Source: Camellia lanceoleosa (Eukaryota > Streptophyta > Magnoliopsida > Ericales > Theaceae). From it: a stretch of DNA of 64,000 nucleotides. Location: NCBI GenBank assembly GCA_025200525.1, contig CM045759.1, forward strand, positions 5,332,001 to 5,396,000, written 5' to 3'. Positions 1-10,820 of the stretch are shown here, one piece after another. The position numbers and the translations under genes were made by a program. The notes below the pieces were generated by a model that saw nothing but the letters and a program-made list of their open reading frames with translations, did no database searches and was not told where the DNA came from. Every line of letters starts with the position of its first letter. Positions within the stretch are counted from its first letter, which is position 1.

Positions 1-334
1 TGTCAGTAACAAAGCAACCCAAGTATATACATATTTGAGAAAGAGAACGACTCTCTGTTTGTATCATATCAGATCTGTATTGTCATCAACAATGATAAGA
101 ACCAGCTGCAGGCGTGCCTCCTGTCTTAGAGCCACCTGTGACTTGTGAGCTCTATGTAGATGCATCTCACCTGTCCTCAAATTAAATTCAGCAGTTTCAG
201 TTTCAGAAAGATGATGTCTGGGCAGTAGAAGATATTGCTATTGAAAATATTAATGCAAACCAAACTGGATCAGCTTCTATTTCCATCATGAAGATAGAGG
301 TGGGACGAGGGCAGCAATGGGTGAGGTCGTGTAG

Positions 335-823
335 GTGCATCCTCATATTAAGGGCATCAACTTTGATCTGACACATGTCATCACTAAGGCGCCAGAGTGG
401 CGGAGTAGCTGCTGCCTCATTTGCAAACCAGAATGTAATTTCAGTATACCCATTTCACCGAGTCCAGAACATGTAGCCAGCGTTAGTTGGGCTGTGGTGG
501 TCTTTGGAGATTCCTATGGAGGAATGCTGGCAGCATGGTTTAGGTTGAAGTACCCACATGTGACCATTGGAGCTTTGTCATCTTCTCCACCAATCCTCTT
601 GTTTGAGAATATTTCTTCTCCCTATGCCTTCAACAACATCATCACTCAAGAGTTCCGGAGTGAGAGTGAAAACTGCTATAAAGTGATCAAAGGATCATGG
701 CAGCAAATTGAAGACACTGCCAACCAACCTGGGGGCCTTGAGGTACTTCGAAAATCATTTGTCTTGAATTTAGATGAAATTCACATCTGTGATGAATTCC
801 CTTATATGCATGGTAGTAGTTGA
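335..823 (+). pseudogene. Fragment of a serine carboxypeptidase S28 (Pro-X carboxypeptidase-like) gene
   Basis: The part from about 489 to 770 encodes a block typical of S28 serine peptidases, which are secreted or lysosomal/vacuolar enzymes that cleave after proline. The nucleophile elbow GDSYGGMLAAWFRLKYPH is visible at about 498-555, followed by an ALSSSPPI stretch and a CYKVIKGSW helix, all usual downstream of the catalytic serine. Plant members usually have GGSYGG; here the residue before Ser is Asp. About 90 family residues are present out of roughly 500. No N-terminal signal peptide exon and no later exon with the catalytic Asp and His is seen downstream. The first 50 residues of the open frame do not look like the family and may be intronic. 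It is either one exon of a gene extending left of the window or a relic; the stop at 823 and the repeats that follow favour a relic. Confidence 0.6.
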
Positions 824-830
824 CAGCAAT

Positions 831-1800
831 GGAGCTTATTAAGAAGTGTTATAGTGGACATTAAATGGCTGTGCATAGTTAAGTGTTGTGTTTGAAGGTT
901 ATACCAGTTGAGTTTCGGAAAATAGGAATTTAAGTGGTAACGTAATAATGGAGTATTTCTTAATTCAAAAGAAAAATAAATTCTGTTCAAAACAGCAAAC
1001 TTTAGAAATCAAGAAAACATACAAAGCGGATGAATTTTAATCTGAAATTTTTACCGTAGATTAATTACATACTGAATTGTATATCTGGAATTTTTCATAA
1101 TTTTTGGGAGTCAAAATCCATATAAATTGAGGTATTCAAATCTGTCTAGGAAACCAGTCCGAAACAGTAACTTTGGAAGTGTTGTTCTCTTTGGGTATAA
1201 ATCCAAAAATTATCAAATCAGCGTCATTAGAACCGGTTACGAGTCTAGTTTTATACATTTTTGGCCTTGCATTGATTGCTCGTGTATACTAAGAGAACCG
1301 TTAATTTCTTTGAAGTGCGGCAGAAAACAACCTATTTAGATATAATAAATTGTAGATAATTATTTTGATAAGCAAATCAAGTGAAACCAATTGGGTTTGA
1401 AGCTTAGGATATATTAGATCATATCTGGAGGTTATTGGAATTTTTCGAATAGCATGGAGTGGGTTTTGTAATTTTCAAAGTTAGCGAATAGGTTGAGAAG
1501 GCTTGTTTGAAATTAGTAGTGACGTGAAGTTTTCATATTGGTTCAGGGCACTAGTTGGACTTTCATACTCTATTCGAGGATTATATTATTTCGTTTCCAG
1601 GTGAGTAGTTTCATGCTACATATTTTTATAAATGTTCCCCTACCCTGAATTGTTGAAAAATTAAATTGTTGTTTCATGATTAAACTGTTTTGATAATTAT
1701 TATATTATCAAATGAATCAAATTATTTCTGAAACATGTGTGAACTTGGCATACTGTAAACTATTTGTTTGGTCTCATGTTTATAATGATGAACTACCATG
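831..1800. other. Non-coding AT-rich stretch
   Basis: No supported gene. The text is AT-rich, with short spurious frames only. It may be the upstream part of the gypsy-type LTR remnant that ends at 2737, but its left boundary could not be found. Confidence 0.4.
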
Positions 1801-2737
1801 TTTTGCGAAACTGATGTGTATTTGAATATTGGGACTATGTGTGTATTTAGTCCAGGGAACTTATTCCACTGTGTGCGGTGACTCTGGCCACTAGGGAACA
1901 GATCCGGGTTAGGCCGTGATGACTCTAGTACTCAACGATTGTAAGGAACAGACCTTTAAAAATAACTAGGTGACCTTCAATCGGATCGACTAGCAGAAAA
2001 GGCCCAGGTGCCACCCTGAGGATGACTCCTAGTTCGGTATTGGATCCAACGGGGCTTATAGCCTGAGAAATGTGTGGCAGATTATTGTTTTTATTGGTAC
2101 CCAGAAAATTATTGGTGTTCATGTTATAATCTGTGGAAAATGTCTTTTAACATGTTCTTGCGAGAATTGATTATTTAAATGTCATTTAACATGTTCTTGC
2201 GAGACATGAGTTTTTAAAGTGTTGAACTGTGAAACCTTTTTTTTGAATCAAATAGTATTTGTCATTTAACATGTTCTTGCGAGACATGAGTATTTTAAGT
2301 GTTGAACTGTGGAACCTTCTTTTTGAAACAGTTGTATTTACCAAACTGTATGCCAAACTAGTTTCTGTGATATATATTTTATTTTGGAATTGAACCCTAT
2401 TTTCAGAACTGTATTTACTATCCATGTTGCTACTCACTGAGCTATCAGCTGACTTAATTTTTTATCACTTCCAGGTGTTAGAAGGACTTAGAGTGGACTC
2501 ATGGCATAGCGGGGACTCGATTGCATGGACCTATAGGGCATACATTCATTTTGTTTTAGGTTGCTTGTCGAGTTTTGTGCATACATTGTGGTATGTCACT
2601 GGATTGAGTGTTGATTTATTCTTGGGCTATCATCACATTTATTCTTAATGGTTTTGGGTTCATGTTTAGGCTTACGTGTGCCTTGGGCTAAGTCCCTGTG
2701 GGCCACGGTCGGTCATGCCCAGATTTGGGGTGTGACA
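1801..2737 (+). mobile_element. Probable 3' part of a Ty3/gypsy-type LTR (remnant)
   Basis: The stretch ends at 2737 with TTTGGGGTGTGACA, the kind of terminus common to plant gypsy LTRs (GGGGYGTGACA). Its mix of short GC-richer blocks within AT-rich DNA fits an LTR. The copia reading frame starts immediately after it at 2738, so this LTR either inserted into the copia element or marks a deletion junction. No start and no TSD could be identified. Confidence 0.4.
2142..2336. repeat. Tandem repeat, 80-bp period, 2 full units plus a partial unit
   Basis: GTCATTTAACATGTTCTTGC begins at 2181 and again at 2261. The flanking 80 bp (through GTGTTGAACTGTG) repeat with few changes. A partial, more diverged unit starts at 2142. 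The array lies inside the LTR-like stretch. Confidence 0.8.
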
Positions 2738-4791
2738 AAAGATGTGTCTTATGAGCACTTGAGAGTGTTTGGTTGCCGAGCTTTTGTTCACATTCCAAAG
2801 CATGAAAGGTCCAAGCTTGATAGTAAGTCAAGACAATGTATTTTTCTTGGCTATAGGCGTGATGAGTTCGGGTATAGATTATGGGATCCGGTCGACAAGA
2901 AAGTCATTCGAAGCCGTGATGTTGTGTTTCTTGAAGACCAAACAATTGAAGACTTTGGTAAAGGTAATCAACCAGAGCCAAAAACTAGTGATCTCATTGA
3001 TATGGATCCATCTCCTTCATCTTCAGTTGATGATGAAAATGGGGGAGATGTGCAGCCACATATTGAAGATGTGGAGGATGATGCTAATCCTAATGAAGTT
3101 GAGCCAGAAATTGAGGAAGAGCATCCAACTCAAGAACCGCCACCACAATTTGAGTTGAGGAAATCTACAAGGGACCGACAACCTTCAAGAAAGTATCCTC
3201 CCAATGAGTTTGTGTTGATTTCTGATCAAGGGGAGCCGGAGAGCTACCAAGAAGCAATTGAGCATGTAAAGAAAGGTGATTGGAAAAAGACCATGGAAGA
3301 GGAGATGAACTCCTTACTTGAAAATCACACCTATGACTTAGTGAAGTTGCCTAAAGGGAGGAAAATTCTGAAAAATAAGTGGGTTTTCAAATTGAAGAAT
3401 GATGGCAAGAATCTGAGGTACAAGGCACGTCTTGTTGTGAAAAGCTTTGGGCAAAAGAAAGACATTGACTTTGACGAGATTTTCTCGCCGGTTGTGAAGA
3501 TGTCTTCTATTCGAGTTGTACTTGGCATGGCTGCAAGTATGAACCTTGAAGTTGAACAACTTGATGTAAAGACCGCATTTCTTCACGGTGATCTTGAAGA
3601 AGAAATTTACATGGAACAACCGGAAGGTTTTGTGGAGAAAGGGAAAGAGAAATTTGTTTGCAAATTGAAGAAAAGTTTGTATGGCCTCAAGCAAGCTCCG
3701 CGGCAATGGTACAAAAAATTTGACTCTTTCATGATGAATAATGGCTTTTCTAAAACCACTTCGGACCATTGTGTGTTTGTGAAAAATTTTCCGGATGGCA
3801 AATTATTATTCTTTTGCTTTATGTTGATGACATGTTAATTGTGGGTCAAGATTCTACCATGATTAACAAGTTGAAGGTAGAGTTGAGTAAATCTTTTGCT
3901 ATGAAAGATTTGGGGCCGGCAAAGCAAATACTTGGTATGAAAATTGTTCGTGATCGCAAAGAGGGACTGATTTGGTTGTCTCAAGAAAGCTACATTGAGA
4001 AAGTTCTTGAGAGGTTCAACATGAATAAAGCAAAGCCGGTTGGTTGTCCACTTGCAGGTCACTTCAAACTTAGTTCGAATCAATGTCCTACAAGTGAGAA
4101 AGACAAAGAAGAGATGTTGAAAGTTCCTTATGCTTCAGCAGTTGGTTCTTTGATGTACGCCATGGTTTGTACAAGGCCGGATATTGCTCACGCCGTTGGT
4201 GTGGTGAGTCGTTTTCTCTCTAATCCAGGTAAAGAACATTGGGCAGCGGTAAAATGGATTCTAAGATATCTTCGAAGGACTTCAAAGGTGTGTTTGTGTT
4301 TTGGGGATGGTAAACCGATGCTTGATGGGTTCACAGATTCTGACATGGCTGGTGATGTTGATTCTAGGAAATCTACTTCGGGGTATTTGATGACTTTTAC
4401 AGGGGGAGCTGTGGCATGGCAATCTAAATTACAGAAATGTGTTGCTCTCTCAACTACCAAAGCTGAATTTATTGCCATTACGGAAGCTTGCAAAGAAGAG
4501 TTATGGTTGAAATTTTTTTTGCAAGAGTTGGGTTTGAAGCAAGAAAGGTATGTGCTTTATTGTGATAGTCAAAGTGCTATTCACTTGAGTAAAAATTCTA
4601 CATTTCATTCGAGAACGAAACACATTGATGTAAGATACCATTGGATTCGTGATGTGTTAGATTCAAAATTGTTGCAACTCGAAAAGGTTCACACAGATGA
4701 TAATATTTCAGATATGCTGACTAAGACTTTGTCGAGGGACAAACATTTAAAGTGTCAAACTTTGGCGGGTATGGTTGATGTCTCCACCTAA
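2738..4791 (+). pseudogene. copia Pol remnant: integrase C-terminus, reverse transcriptase, RNase H
   Basis: Domains in order: integrase tail (HLRVFGCRAFVHIP at about 2758, then the Pro/Glu-rich linker), reverse transcriptase from about 3230 (KNKWVFKLK, FDEIFSPVVK, LDVKTAFLHGDL, SLYGLKQAPRQWYK, then the YVDD box near 3825) and a copia-type RNase H (DSDMAGDVDSRKSTSGY at about 4336, then ALSTTKAEF and FHSRTKHIDV). The frame changes once between about 3790 and 3830, just before the YVDD box, so RT is split over two frames. The stop at 4791 is in the normal place, right before the polypurine tract. Truncation plus the frameshift make it non-functional. Confidence 0.85.
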
Positions 4792-4808
4792 GTCGGTAGG
4801 GGGAGAAT

Positions 4809-5449
4809 TGTTGGGTATACCTCCTTATTGGAGTGTGGGACCCAATGGGTTTTGAAAAAGAGTTTTAATTTGGCTTGGTTTAGTACAATATATTTTTATA
4901 TATTATATTTATGGAGGCCCAATTCAATTTGGGTACAATTAGGGTTTGATTTCAAAACCCAAGATTTAATAATATATATATTTTAATATATATATATTAT
5001 TTTCGGTTCAACATACATACAGAAAGGGACGGCGGCTTACCTTTTTTCTTGGAGAACACAGTGCTGAAGATTGGAGATTCAATTTCAATTGTTTTGAAGC
5101 TCGGTTTTTTGGGGCATCTTCAGTTGGTGTTTGGTTCGTTATTTTGGATCTTCTTTAACTTTGGTTCTGAAGATTTTGGTTCATCTATTTGGTGAGGTCT
5201 TTCCTCTTTGTTTATTTGTGATTATTTGGAATTCACCTAAGGGTGGTTTTGTGAGACCATTCGTGTCTCGTTTGTAATCGTTTGAAACTTTTTTGGTTGA
5301 TAGTGGAATCGGATTTCGATCCCGTGGACGTACCTCACATTGAGGGAACCACGTAAAAATTCTTGTGTTGCCTTTGATTTAATTTTTCGCATTAGTTTAT
5401 ATTCCCATTGATTGATTTACTTGTGGGGATTCATCGATTTTCCCTAACA
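4809..5449 (+). repeat. 3' LTR of the copia element (641 bp)
   Basis: It starts TGTTGGGTATACC directly after the purine tract and ends TTTTCCCTAACA. It contains an AT-rich promoter-like section (4880-5000) and a GTGGACGTACCTCACATTG / GAACCACG block near its end. No second copy exists in the window, so no age estimate is possible. Confidence 0.75.
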
Positions 5450-5708
5450 ACCCATGTCCATCATTTAAAAGAAGCAATTCATTTATTTATAGTGTATCTT
5501 TAATATCTATATGTTTAGATATATTTTTATGTATCAAAAATTATGTTCAGAATCTTTACAGTTTGCAACCCAAATCAATTCACAATTCAACAAAAAGGAA
5601 ATTTTCCAAAATAATTTGACAACTATGATTCAAATCACTTTGTAACTCGGATGAAAAAATAAATAAATTAAAAAAAAAGAAGGAACTAACATAAAGAACA
5701 GAGAGTAC

Positions 5709-6189
5709 CTGATCACAAACTATTACTGTGTGTGGACCAAATCCAGATTTTCCAAACTGATAACCTCTGCATAAAGCAGATTGAAAAACATCAACCTCTA
5801 GATAAACCAACAAATGAAGAACATTAAAAAAATAAATAAATAAATAAATAAAGGATGATATTAACTAAAGGTAAAGTTTAATATAAGCACAATGTCAGAC
5901 TCAAAATGAATAGCAATAAAAATCATGAAGAAAATCTAAGGATCGACAATTAATCTTGCATAGCGTAACCAGTACCTGCACAAAACACATGCAATGACCT
6001 TAGCATCTTCTGGATTTTTGACAATTCGAATGCAGCGCTTGGTTATCTGTTCAATAAGATCAACTCCTAAAACTCTTCCAGCTGCTACAGCATTAGCATT
6101 ATGCTCCACAAACTTCTCCCTTTGGAACATGTTCTGGCAATATTTACAATACCATTTACCACGAGGAATGCTCGACAATGATGTACATT
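5709..6189 (-). pseudogene. Two exons of a PHD-finger (IDM1-like) protein gene
   Basis: Minus-strand exon A (6189-5976) and exon B (5766-5709) have canonical splice borders: acceptor GCAG at 6190-6193, donor CAG/GTAC at 5976, acceptor GCAG at 5767-5770, donor CAG/GTAC at 5709. The phases join exactly (2 bases + 1). Exon A encodes SSIPRGKWYCKYC, QREKFVEHNANAVAAGRV and EQITKRCIRIV; exon B encodes CRGYQFGKSGFGP and ends in VCDQ. This is the linker and start of the second PHD finger of plant nuclear PHD/acetyltransferase-like proteins that read chromatin. Neither the upstream finger nor the downstream acetyltransferase exons are recognisable nearby. It is either a relic or the part of a gene whose other exons lie beyond large introns. 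Splice sites and frame are undamaged. Confidence 0.65.
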
Positions 6190-8651
6190 CTGCATAGGTC
6201 AGTAAGAATGTACATCAAAATCACTCACGTTGACCACCACCATGGTACCAATTTAGAAAGGCAACTAGTACAGCACAGGAAAGCGGTATAAAAATAAAGT
6301 AAAAGAAGCAAACAGGAATGGCATTTTATTGTACAATTCTTAAATTCAGGTACAAAATGTCAGAAGTCTGGCATTTTCTACAGAGTACGTTTAGAGTGTT
6401 ACTCTATACATGAATCCCACTACTCTGATTTGTGATTTTAGAAGATAGTTTATTTGCTCCTCTTAATTCCAAATAGAGGCTTCGCAGATATCAATTAATG
6501 AACAAAATCGTATCCACCACATTTCATCCAAACACTCGAACCAAATCAAGGAAACACGAAATTCAACAAACCCACCAATCAAAATAATCAAAAAAACCAC
6601 TAAAGCGGCACAACCACACATAGGCGCTAATAAATAAAAGACACAAAACAAATTTAAAAGACAAAAATTGTGGAACTAACAAATTCTAGAAAACCACAAG
6701 ACCTTAAAGGCGAACTTATATTTGTAAAAAAAAAAAGGTAAAATATCAATGCATCCCCTCAAAATGAAATTGGAGTCTCATCCTTAGATTCAGCTGTCAC
6801 TTTGGGAATATCATTATGTAAGCTTTAAACCAAAATTATAAATATTTAATTAATTGATGAGAGTTCATGAATTTTAGGGTTTGAAGCCATGCATGCATTC
6901 AAACAATAATCCTGTGCTATAATAAGAATTCATATGATTTTGAGATCTACAACAAAGGTTCAAGTGAAAGAATTAGCATAATAATCACCAGGAGAAAAGT
7001 AACTTTTTCCTTAACTAGAAGAAGAAAAATGAAGAATGATGAAGTTTGGGAATACTAAGTTTATGGTACCCTTTTCTTCTTGTCTCAAAACAATGATCAA
7101 TTTCAATTGGTATATATAGTGAAGATAGCTATAGAATATCGTATTTAAGAAGCCTAATCATAAGGCAAACGACCTTGAAGCATGAGCATTATACAAGCAA
7201 CAGCTGCAACTATCATCATATTTTAATCTTATATATATAATATTAATCATTTATGGTTGTGTTTTTTTGTCCTAGATTTTGTTTCTTAGGTACAAAACAA
7301 AGCAAGTTGAATTGGTTAATTGGATGCATAGATGCAAATCTGTATTAGGAACATGCTGCATTTTAATTATTTTTAATAACAAATGAAAATCTTGGGACCA
7401 AACCACAACCCACAGATGATTGGGACCAAACCAGTTCAACTTTCAACAATCAAGGTGAAGCAAGGCAGCAAACTGCAAGGTCAAACCCAAGGAAAAGACT
7501 CAACACAAGCAACATCCAACTCAAGAGCAACACAGCAACAGTAGTTTGTTTAAAAAAAAAAAAAAAAAAAAAAATTTAAGTTAAGTGCTTTTAGTGATTT
7601 GAAAATTAAATTATGAAAAGCATACTTACAGAGCAAGTTGTGTGATTATCTGTTTTATCTCTCAACAATGCTCTTTACCTGGTTTTCACCCATGAGACAT
7701 TTAGATATTTAATACAGGAAATCACAATAAGGGTGCACTTCAAGATTAGCAAAGCTAGGTAGAAATACTTTACATTCAATTCATTGAGAACAAAAAATTA
7801 AAAGAATAGTAAAGCTCCCGCAACTGGAGGCCCTTAAAGCACATCAAGAAAAAAAAAATATATTTTACATTCAAAACACTAAAAAAGATGAAGATACTAA
7901 AAAATTATACTCACCTCTCAATGTAATCCGACTAGATGAAGCAATATCAGAGCAATGTAAAATATTTTCGAAACAAGTATCTCTTGCATTATATTTTGGC
8001 ACAATAGTATAATGAACTCCATCTAAGCATTAAGAGGGAAAGATAGAACTCCAGCTTTTAGAGGAAAAGAGAGAGAAAAGTTTTAGGGAGAATAACAAAT
8101 GGACTGCCCTGAAGCAAGGCATAGCAATATCAAAACATAAGATGAAGCATACATTTGAATAAGTCAGTACTTGCTTTTTAAGCTTTGATCTCAAATTGTT
8201 CCAATTCTTGGTATAAATACATTTTCCACCACCAAGAATAAATTCCAAGATGCCTAAAAGGAATGACATAAATCATAAGTAGATTGAAAGATTATCAAAA
8301 CAAAGTAAAGAACCAAAATCCTTTTTTTTTTCTCCAAACCAACACTGACAATATAATCATAAGATTGGGCCTGATGAGAGAATCTGAATTACAATATATA
8401 TGTATATATACATGTCAAAAAAGAACTGATCTTATCACATGAAATCAATGATACATTGCACCCAAAAAATAAAAAAATCAATGATATAGATACAGACACA
8501 CAAAAGTCATTAATTAAATAAAAAAACAAAACTAACTATGTGAACTATGAGGAATGTCCATCTATGAGTATATTGGTTTTCATCAAATAAGGAAAACAAA
8601 CTAAACTCATATAAACACCTTGTTTCCTTTATATAAATTATAATTAATAGA
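6190..8651. other. Intergenic or intronic AT-rich DNA with weak exon candidates
   Basis: No recognisable gene. On the minus strand, 8253-8171 and 8022-7915 are open stretches bounded by AG and GT (TTTTAG/GC...CAA/GTACTG; CTTAG/AT...GAGAG/GTGAGT). Their phases do not join each other directly and I recognise neither. A poly(A) run lies at about 7551-7574. The rest looks non-coding. Confidence 0.3.
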
Positions 8652-9120
8652 TGTAACACACTGTCCCACATCGGAAGTTTGCATGGGTGATCTTGGGTAT
8701 ATAAAGCACCACTACCTTGCTACTAAATAACTTGGACTTAAGCTTTTGGGTATTGTTGGTCGACCCACAAGTTATTTGGGCCAGCAAGTAGTGGGGCGTT
8801 CCAAATGGTATCAGAGCCGACCCATGCACACAACCATGTGGGCCACTTATTCTGGGCTGGCCACGAGCTTGGGCGTTCCAAATGGTATCAGAGCCGACCC
8901 ATGCACACAACCATGTGGGCCACTTATTCTGGGCTGGCCACGAGCTTGTCGTGGTAAGTGGGGGAGTTTGTAACACCCTGTCCCACATCGGAAGTTTGCA
9001 TGGGTGATCTTGGGTATATAAAGCACTACTACCTTGCTACTAAATAACTTGGACTTAAACTTTTGGGTATTGTTGGTCGACCCACAAGTTATTTGGGCTA
9101 GCAAGTAGTGGGGCGTTACA
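8652..9120 (+). mobile_element. Complete TRIM (terminal-repeat retrotransposon in miniature), TSD ATAGA
   Basis: Two LTRs of 152 bp (8652-8803 and 8969-9120) start TGTAACAC and end GGGGCGTTCCA or GGGGCGTTACA. They are nearly identical. ATAGA is present at 8647-8651 and again at 9121-9125, a perfect 5-bp target duplication. A primer binding site TGGTATCAGAGC, the usual match to initiator tRNA-Met, follows the 5' LTR, and a purine tract AGTGGGGGAGTT precedes the 3' LTR. The internal part is only 165 bp and has no coding capacity, so the element depends on proteins made elsewhere. Confidence 0.93.
8794..8947 (+). repeat. 77-bp direct duplication inside the TRIM, including the primer binding site
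   Basis: GGGCGTTCCAAATGGTATCA starts at 8794 and again at 8871. The whole 77-bp unit (last 10 bp of the LTR, primer binding site and leader) is repeated head to tail, so the element has two primer binding sites, each preceded by an LTR-end sequence. Confidence 0.9.
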
Positions 9121-9872
9121 ATAGAAGCAAAATATACCATGCAAAATATACCTGAAAATCAACTTAGTGCACATGTACAGTATGTATCACAAATTTAACT
9201 TCCAGTCAAATTTAAACCAAAAAAAAATGCAAATACAAAATTATTTAAGTGATGCAATTGCGATGACAATTCAATAGAGTAGAAAGCTCCATTGTCTTAT
9301 CATTTTTTAGTACGTTGAATTTTATTTTTTCCTTATTCTTCGAGAACCACTTGTGTTAACGTATTAAATAATGGGTGCAAATTTTGTATGTGTTAATGGG
9401 TAAATTACACTAACCTGCTCTAAAATAATAAAAAAATAATAATAATTAAATTTATATTTTTGATATAATTATATTGACATCTTTTAAAGTTTAGTTACAG
9501 TTAGATCCCTTTATATATATAATTCATTAGGCATGTGAATAAAAAAAGATGTTATCTTCATTCAACTAAAATATATTTTTATCTTTATTTATTTCAATAT
9601 TTATTCACTAACCTTATTAAAAGAAATATTAGTATAATTATTTTAAAATGTAAAACTAATTATATTTGTTTTTTTTCAAATTTTATGAAGGTAAGTATAG
9701 TTTATTCAAAATAAATATTAAAAAAATTATTTATTTTTAAAAAGTTGACGAGCGAATTGACACCTGCTCCACCAAAAAAAAAAAAAGTGAATTGATACCA
9801 CCGTCTACGCAGCCTGTGCATATAAGTTATTGGTTAGTGTTAGGACACTGTTCATAGTGTCTTAAGGAAAAA
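9121..9872. other. AT-rich intergenic DNA
   Basis: Very AT-rich, with short A and T runs. No frame, repeat or element could be supported. Confidence 0.5.
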
Positions 9873-10029
9873 GTTAGGAATCATGAAAATTTTGTCATGA
9901 AAATGATCATGAAAAATTTATGATCCTTAGATTACCTTGATTAGTGTGTGGTGCGTTATTCTAAGTGTAATCCAAGGGTCACAAAATTTTCATGATTATT
10001 TTTATAAAATTTTTTTCATGATACCTAAC
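9873..10029. mobile_element. Fold-back MITE-like element
   Basis: The ends are inverted: GTTAGGAATCATGAAAA at 9873 against TTTTCATGATACCTAAC at 10013-10029. The inverted match continues inward through CCTTAGATTAC (about 9931) and GTAATCCAAGG (about 9967), so almost the whole 157 bp forms one imperfect hairpin. No clear target duplication is seen, so the exact ends and superfamily are uncertain. Confidence 0.6.
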
Positions 10030-10197
10030 ATTGCTGGTGTCTTAATAGTCATGTGATAAGTGGAACAGATAAAATTTATAATTTTATATTGAGTAAAAAA
10101 AGAATAGGAGAGAATGTAGTGATTTGTGATTGGTGAGAAATATTGTCATATGGCACTTTTGAACCAACTAATAATTTTTTTACTATGTGTATTGGTT

Positions 10198-10317
10198 GAA
10201 GTCTTATTAACTGTTTATTAAAATGGTCCAGTCTCTCTTTAATAATTAATTCAGAAGGAAGTCTTTATTAGTGTTTAATAAGATGTTTCAGTCTTTCTTT
10301 AATAATTAATTCAGAAG
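10198..10317. repeat. Tandem duplication, 60-bp period
   Basis: GAAGTCTTATTAACTGTTTA (10198) and GAAGTCTTTATTAGTGTTTA (10258) start two 60-bp units that both end TTTAATAATTAATTCAGAAG. Divergence between units is moderate. Confidence 0.85.
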
Positions 10318-10486
10318 GGATCTAGAGCATGCATATTATCTAATTTAATAAAGAGAAAATTACTATTCAGGAGAAATTTTTTAAAATTAATATACGGTAG
10401 TAAAAAATTTATAATTTTAATTAGTAATATTTATAATATTTATCAGTTTTTTACAAATATTTTATAATCCCAACTTATGTGTAATT

Positions 10487-10820
10487 CTCCTTTTTATAAA
10501 ATGGCGTTCAAAACTAAGTTTGTACTCAATCATATAAGATATTAAATTATATAATATTTAAAAGATACCCAAAAAAAAAAATATTTCTGACCACTCCATT
10601 ACTCTCCTTTTTATAAAATGGCGTTCAATTAAATGATATTTAAAAGATACGGAAAAAAAAAAAAAAATTTCTGACCACTCCATTACTCTCCTTTTTATAA
10701 AATGGCGTTCAATTATATAATATTTAAAAGATACGGGGAAAAAAAAAATTCTGATCACTCCATTACTCTCCTTTTTATATAAAATGGCGTTCAAAATTAA
10801 GTTTGTACTCAATCATATAA
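10487..10820. repeat. Short tandem array, four units of about 80-117 bp
   Basis: CTCCTTTTTATAAAATGGCG begins at 10487, 10604 and 10688, with a variant (extra TA) at 10768. Each unit also carries AATATTTAAAAGATAC, a poly(A) run and TTCTGACCACTCCATTACT. A further related segment is found at 11438-11500, beyond the MITE that splits the array. Confidence 0.85.

Larger units (their letters stand above)
2738..5449 (+). mobile_element. 5'-truncated Ty1/copia (TNT1-like) retrotransposon with 3' LTR
   Basis: The element keeps the end of integrase, reverse transcriptase, RNase H, a polypurine tract (GGTAGGGGGAGAA, 4795-4807) and a 3' LTR at 4809-5449. The 5' LTR, gag, protease and most of integrase are absent. 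The coding region resembles TNT 1-94-type Pol. The LTR has short inverted ends TGTTGGG / CCCTAACA and an internal GGGAACCACGTAAA block near its 3' end, as seen in TNT1-like LTRs. The left edge abuts a gypsy-type LTR end at 2737. Confidence 0.85.

Noticed and set aside
7915..8022. Possible minus-strand exon with GT/AG borders
   Set aside because: Its phase does not fit the neighbouring candidate (8171-8253) or the PHD exons, and the product is not recognised; kept only as a remark.
8804..8830. tRNA-like TGGTATCAGAGC sites (also at 22082)
   Set aside because: These are primer binding sites of retroelements; no tRNA gene structure surrounds them.
8644..9140. Open frames in the TRIM, and possible 5S rRNA as in Cassandra TRIMs
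   Set aside because: The frames only reflect the LTRs and the 77-bp duplication. No 5S-like sequence is visible in the LTRs.
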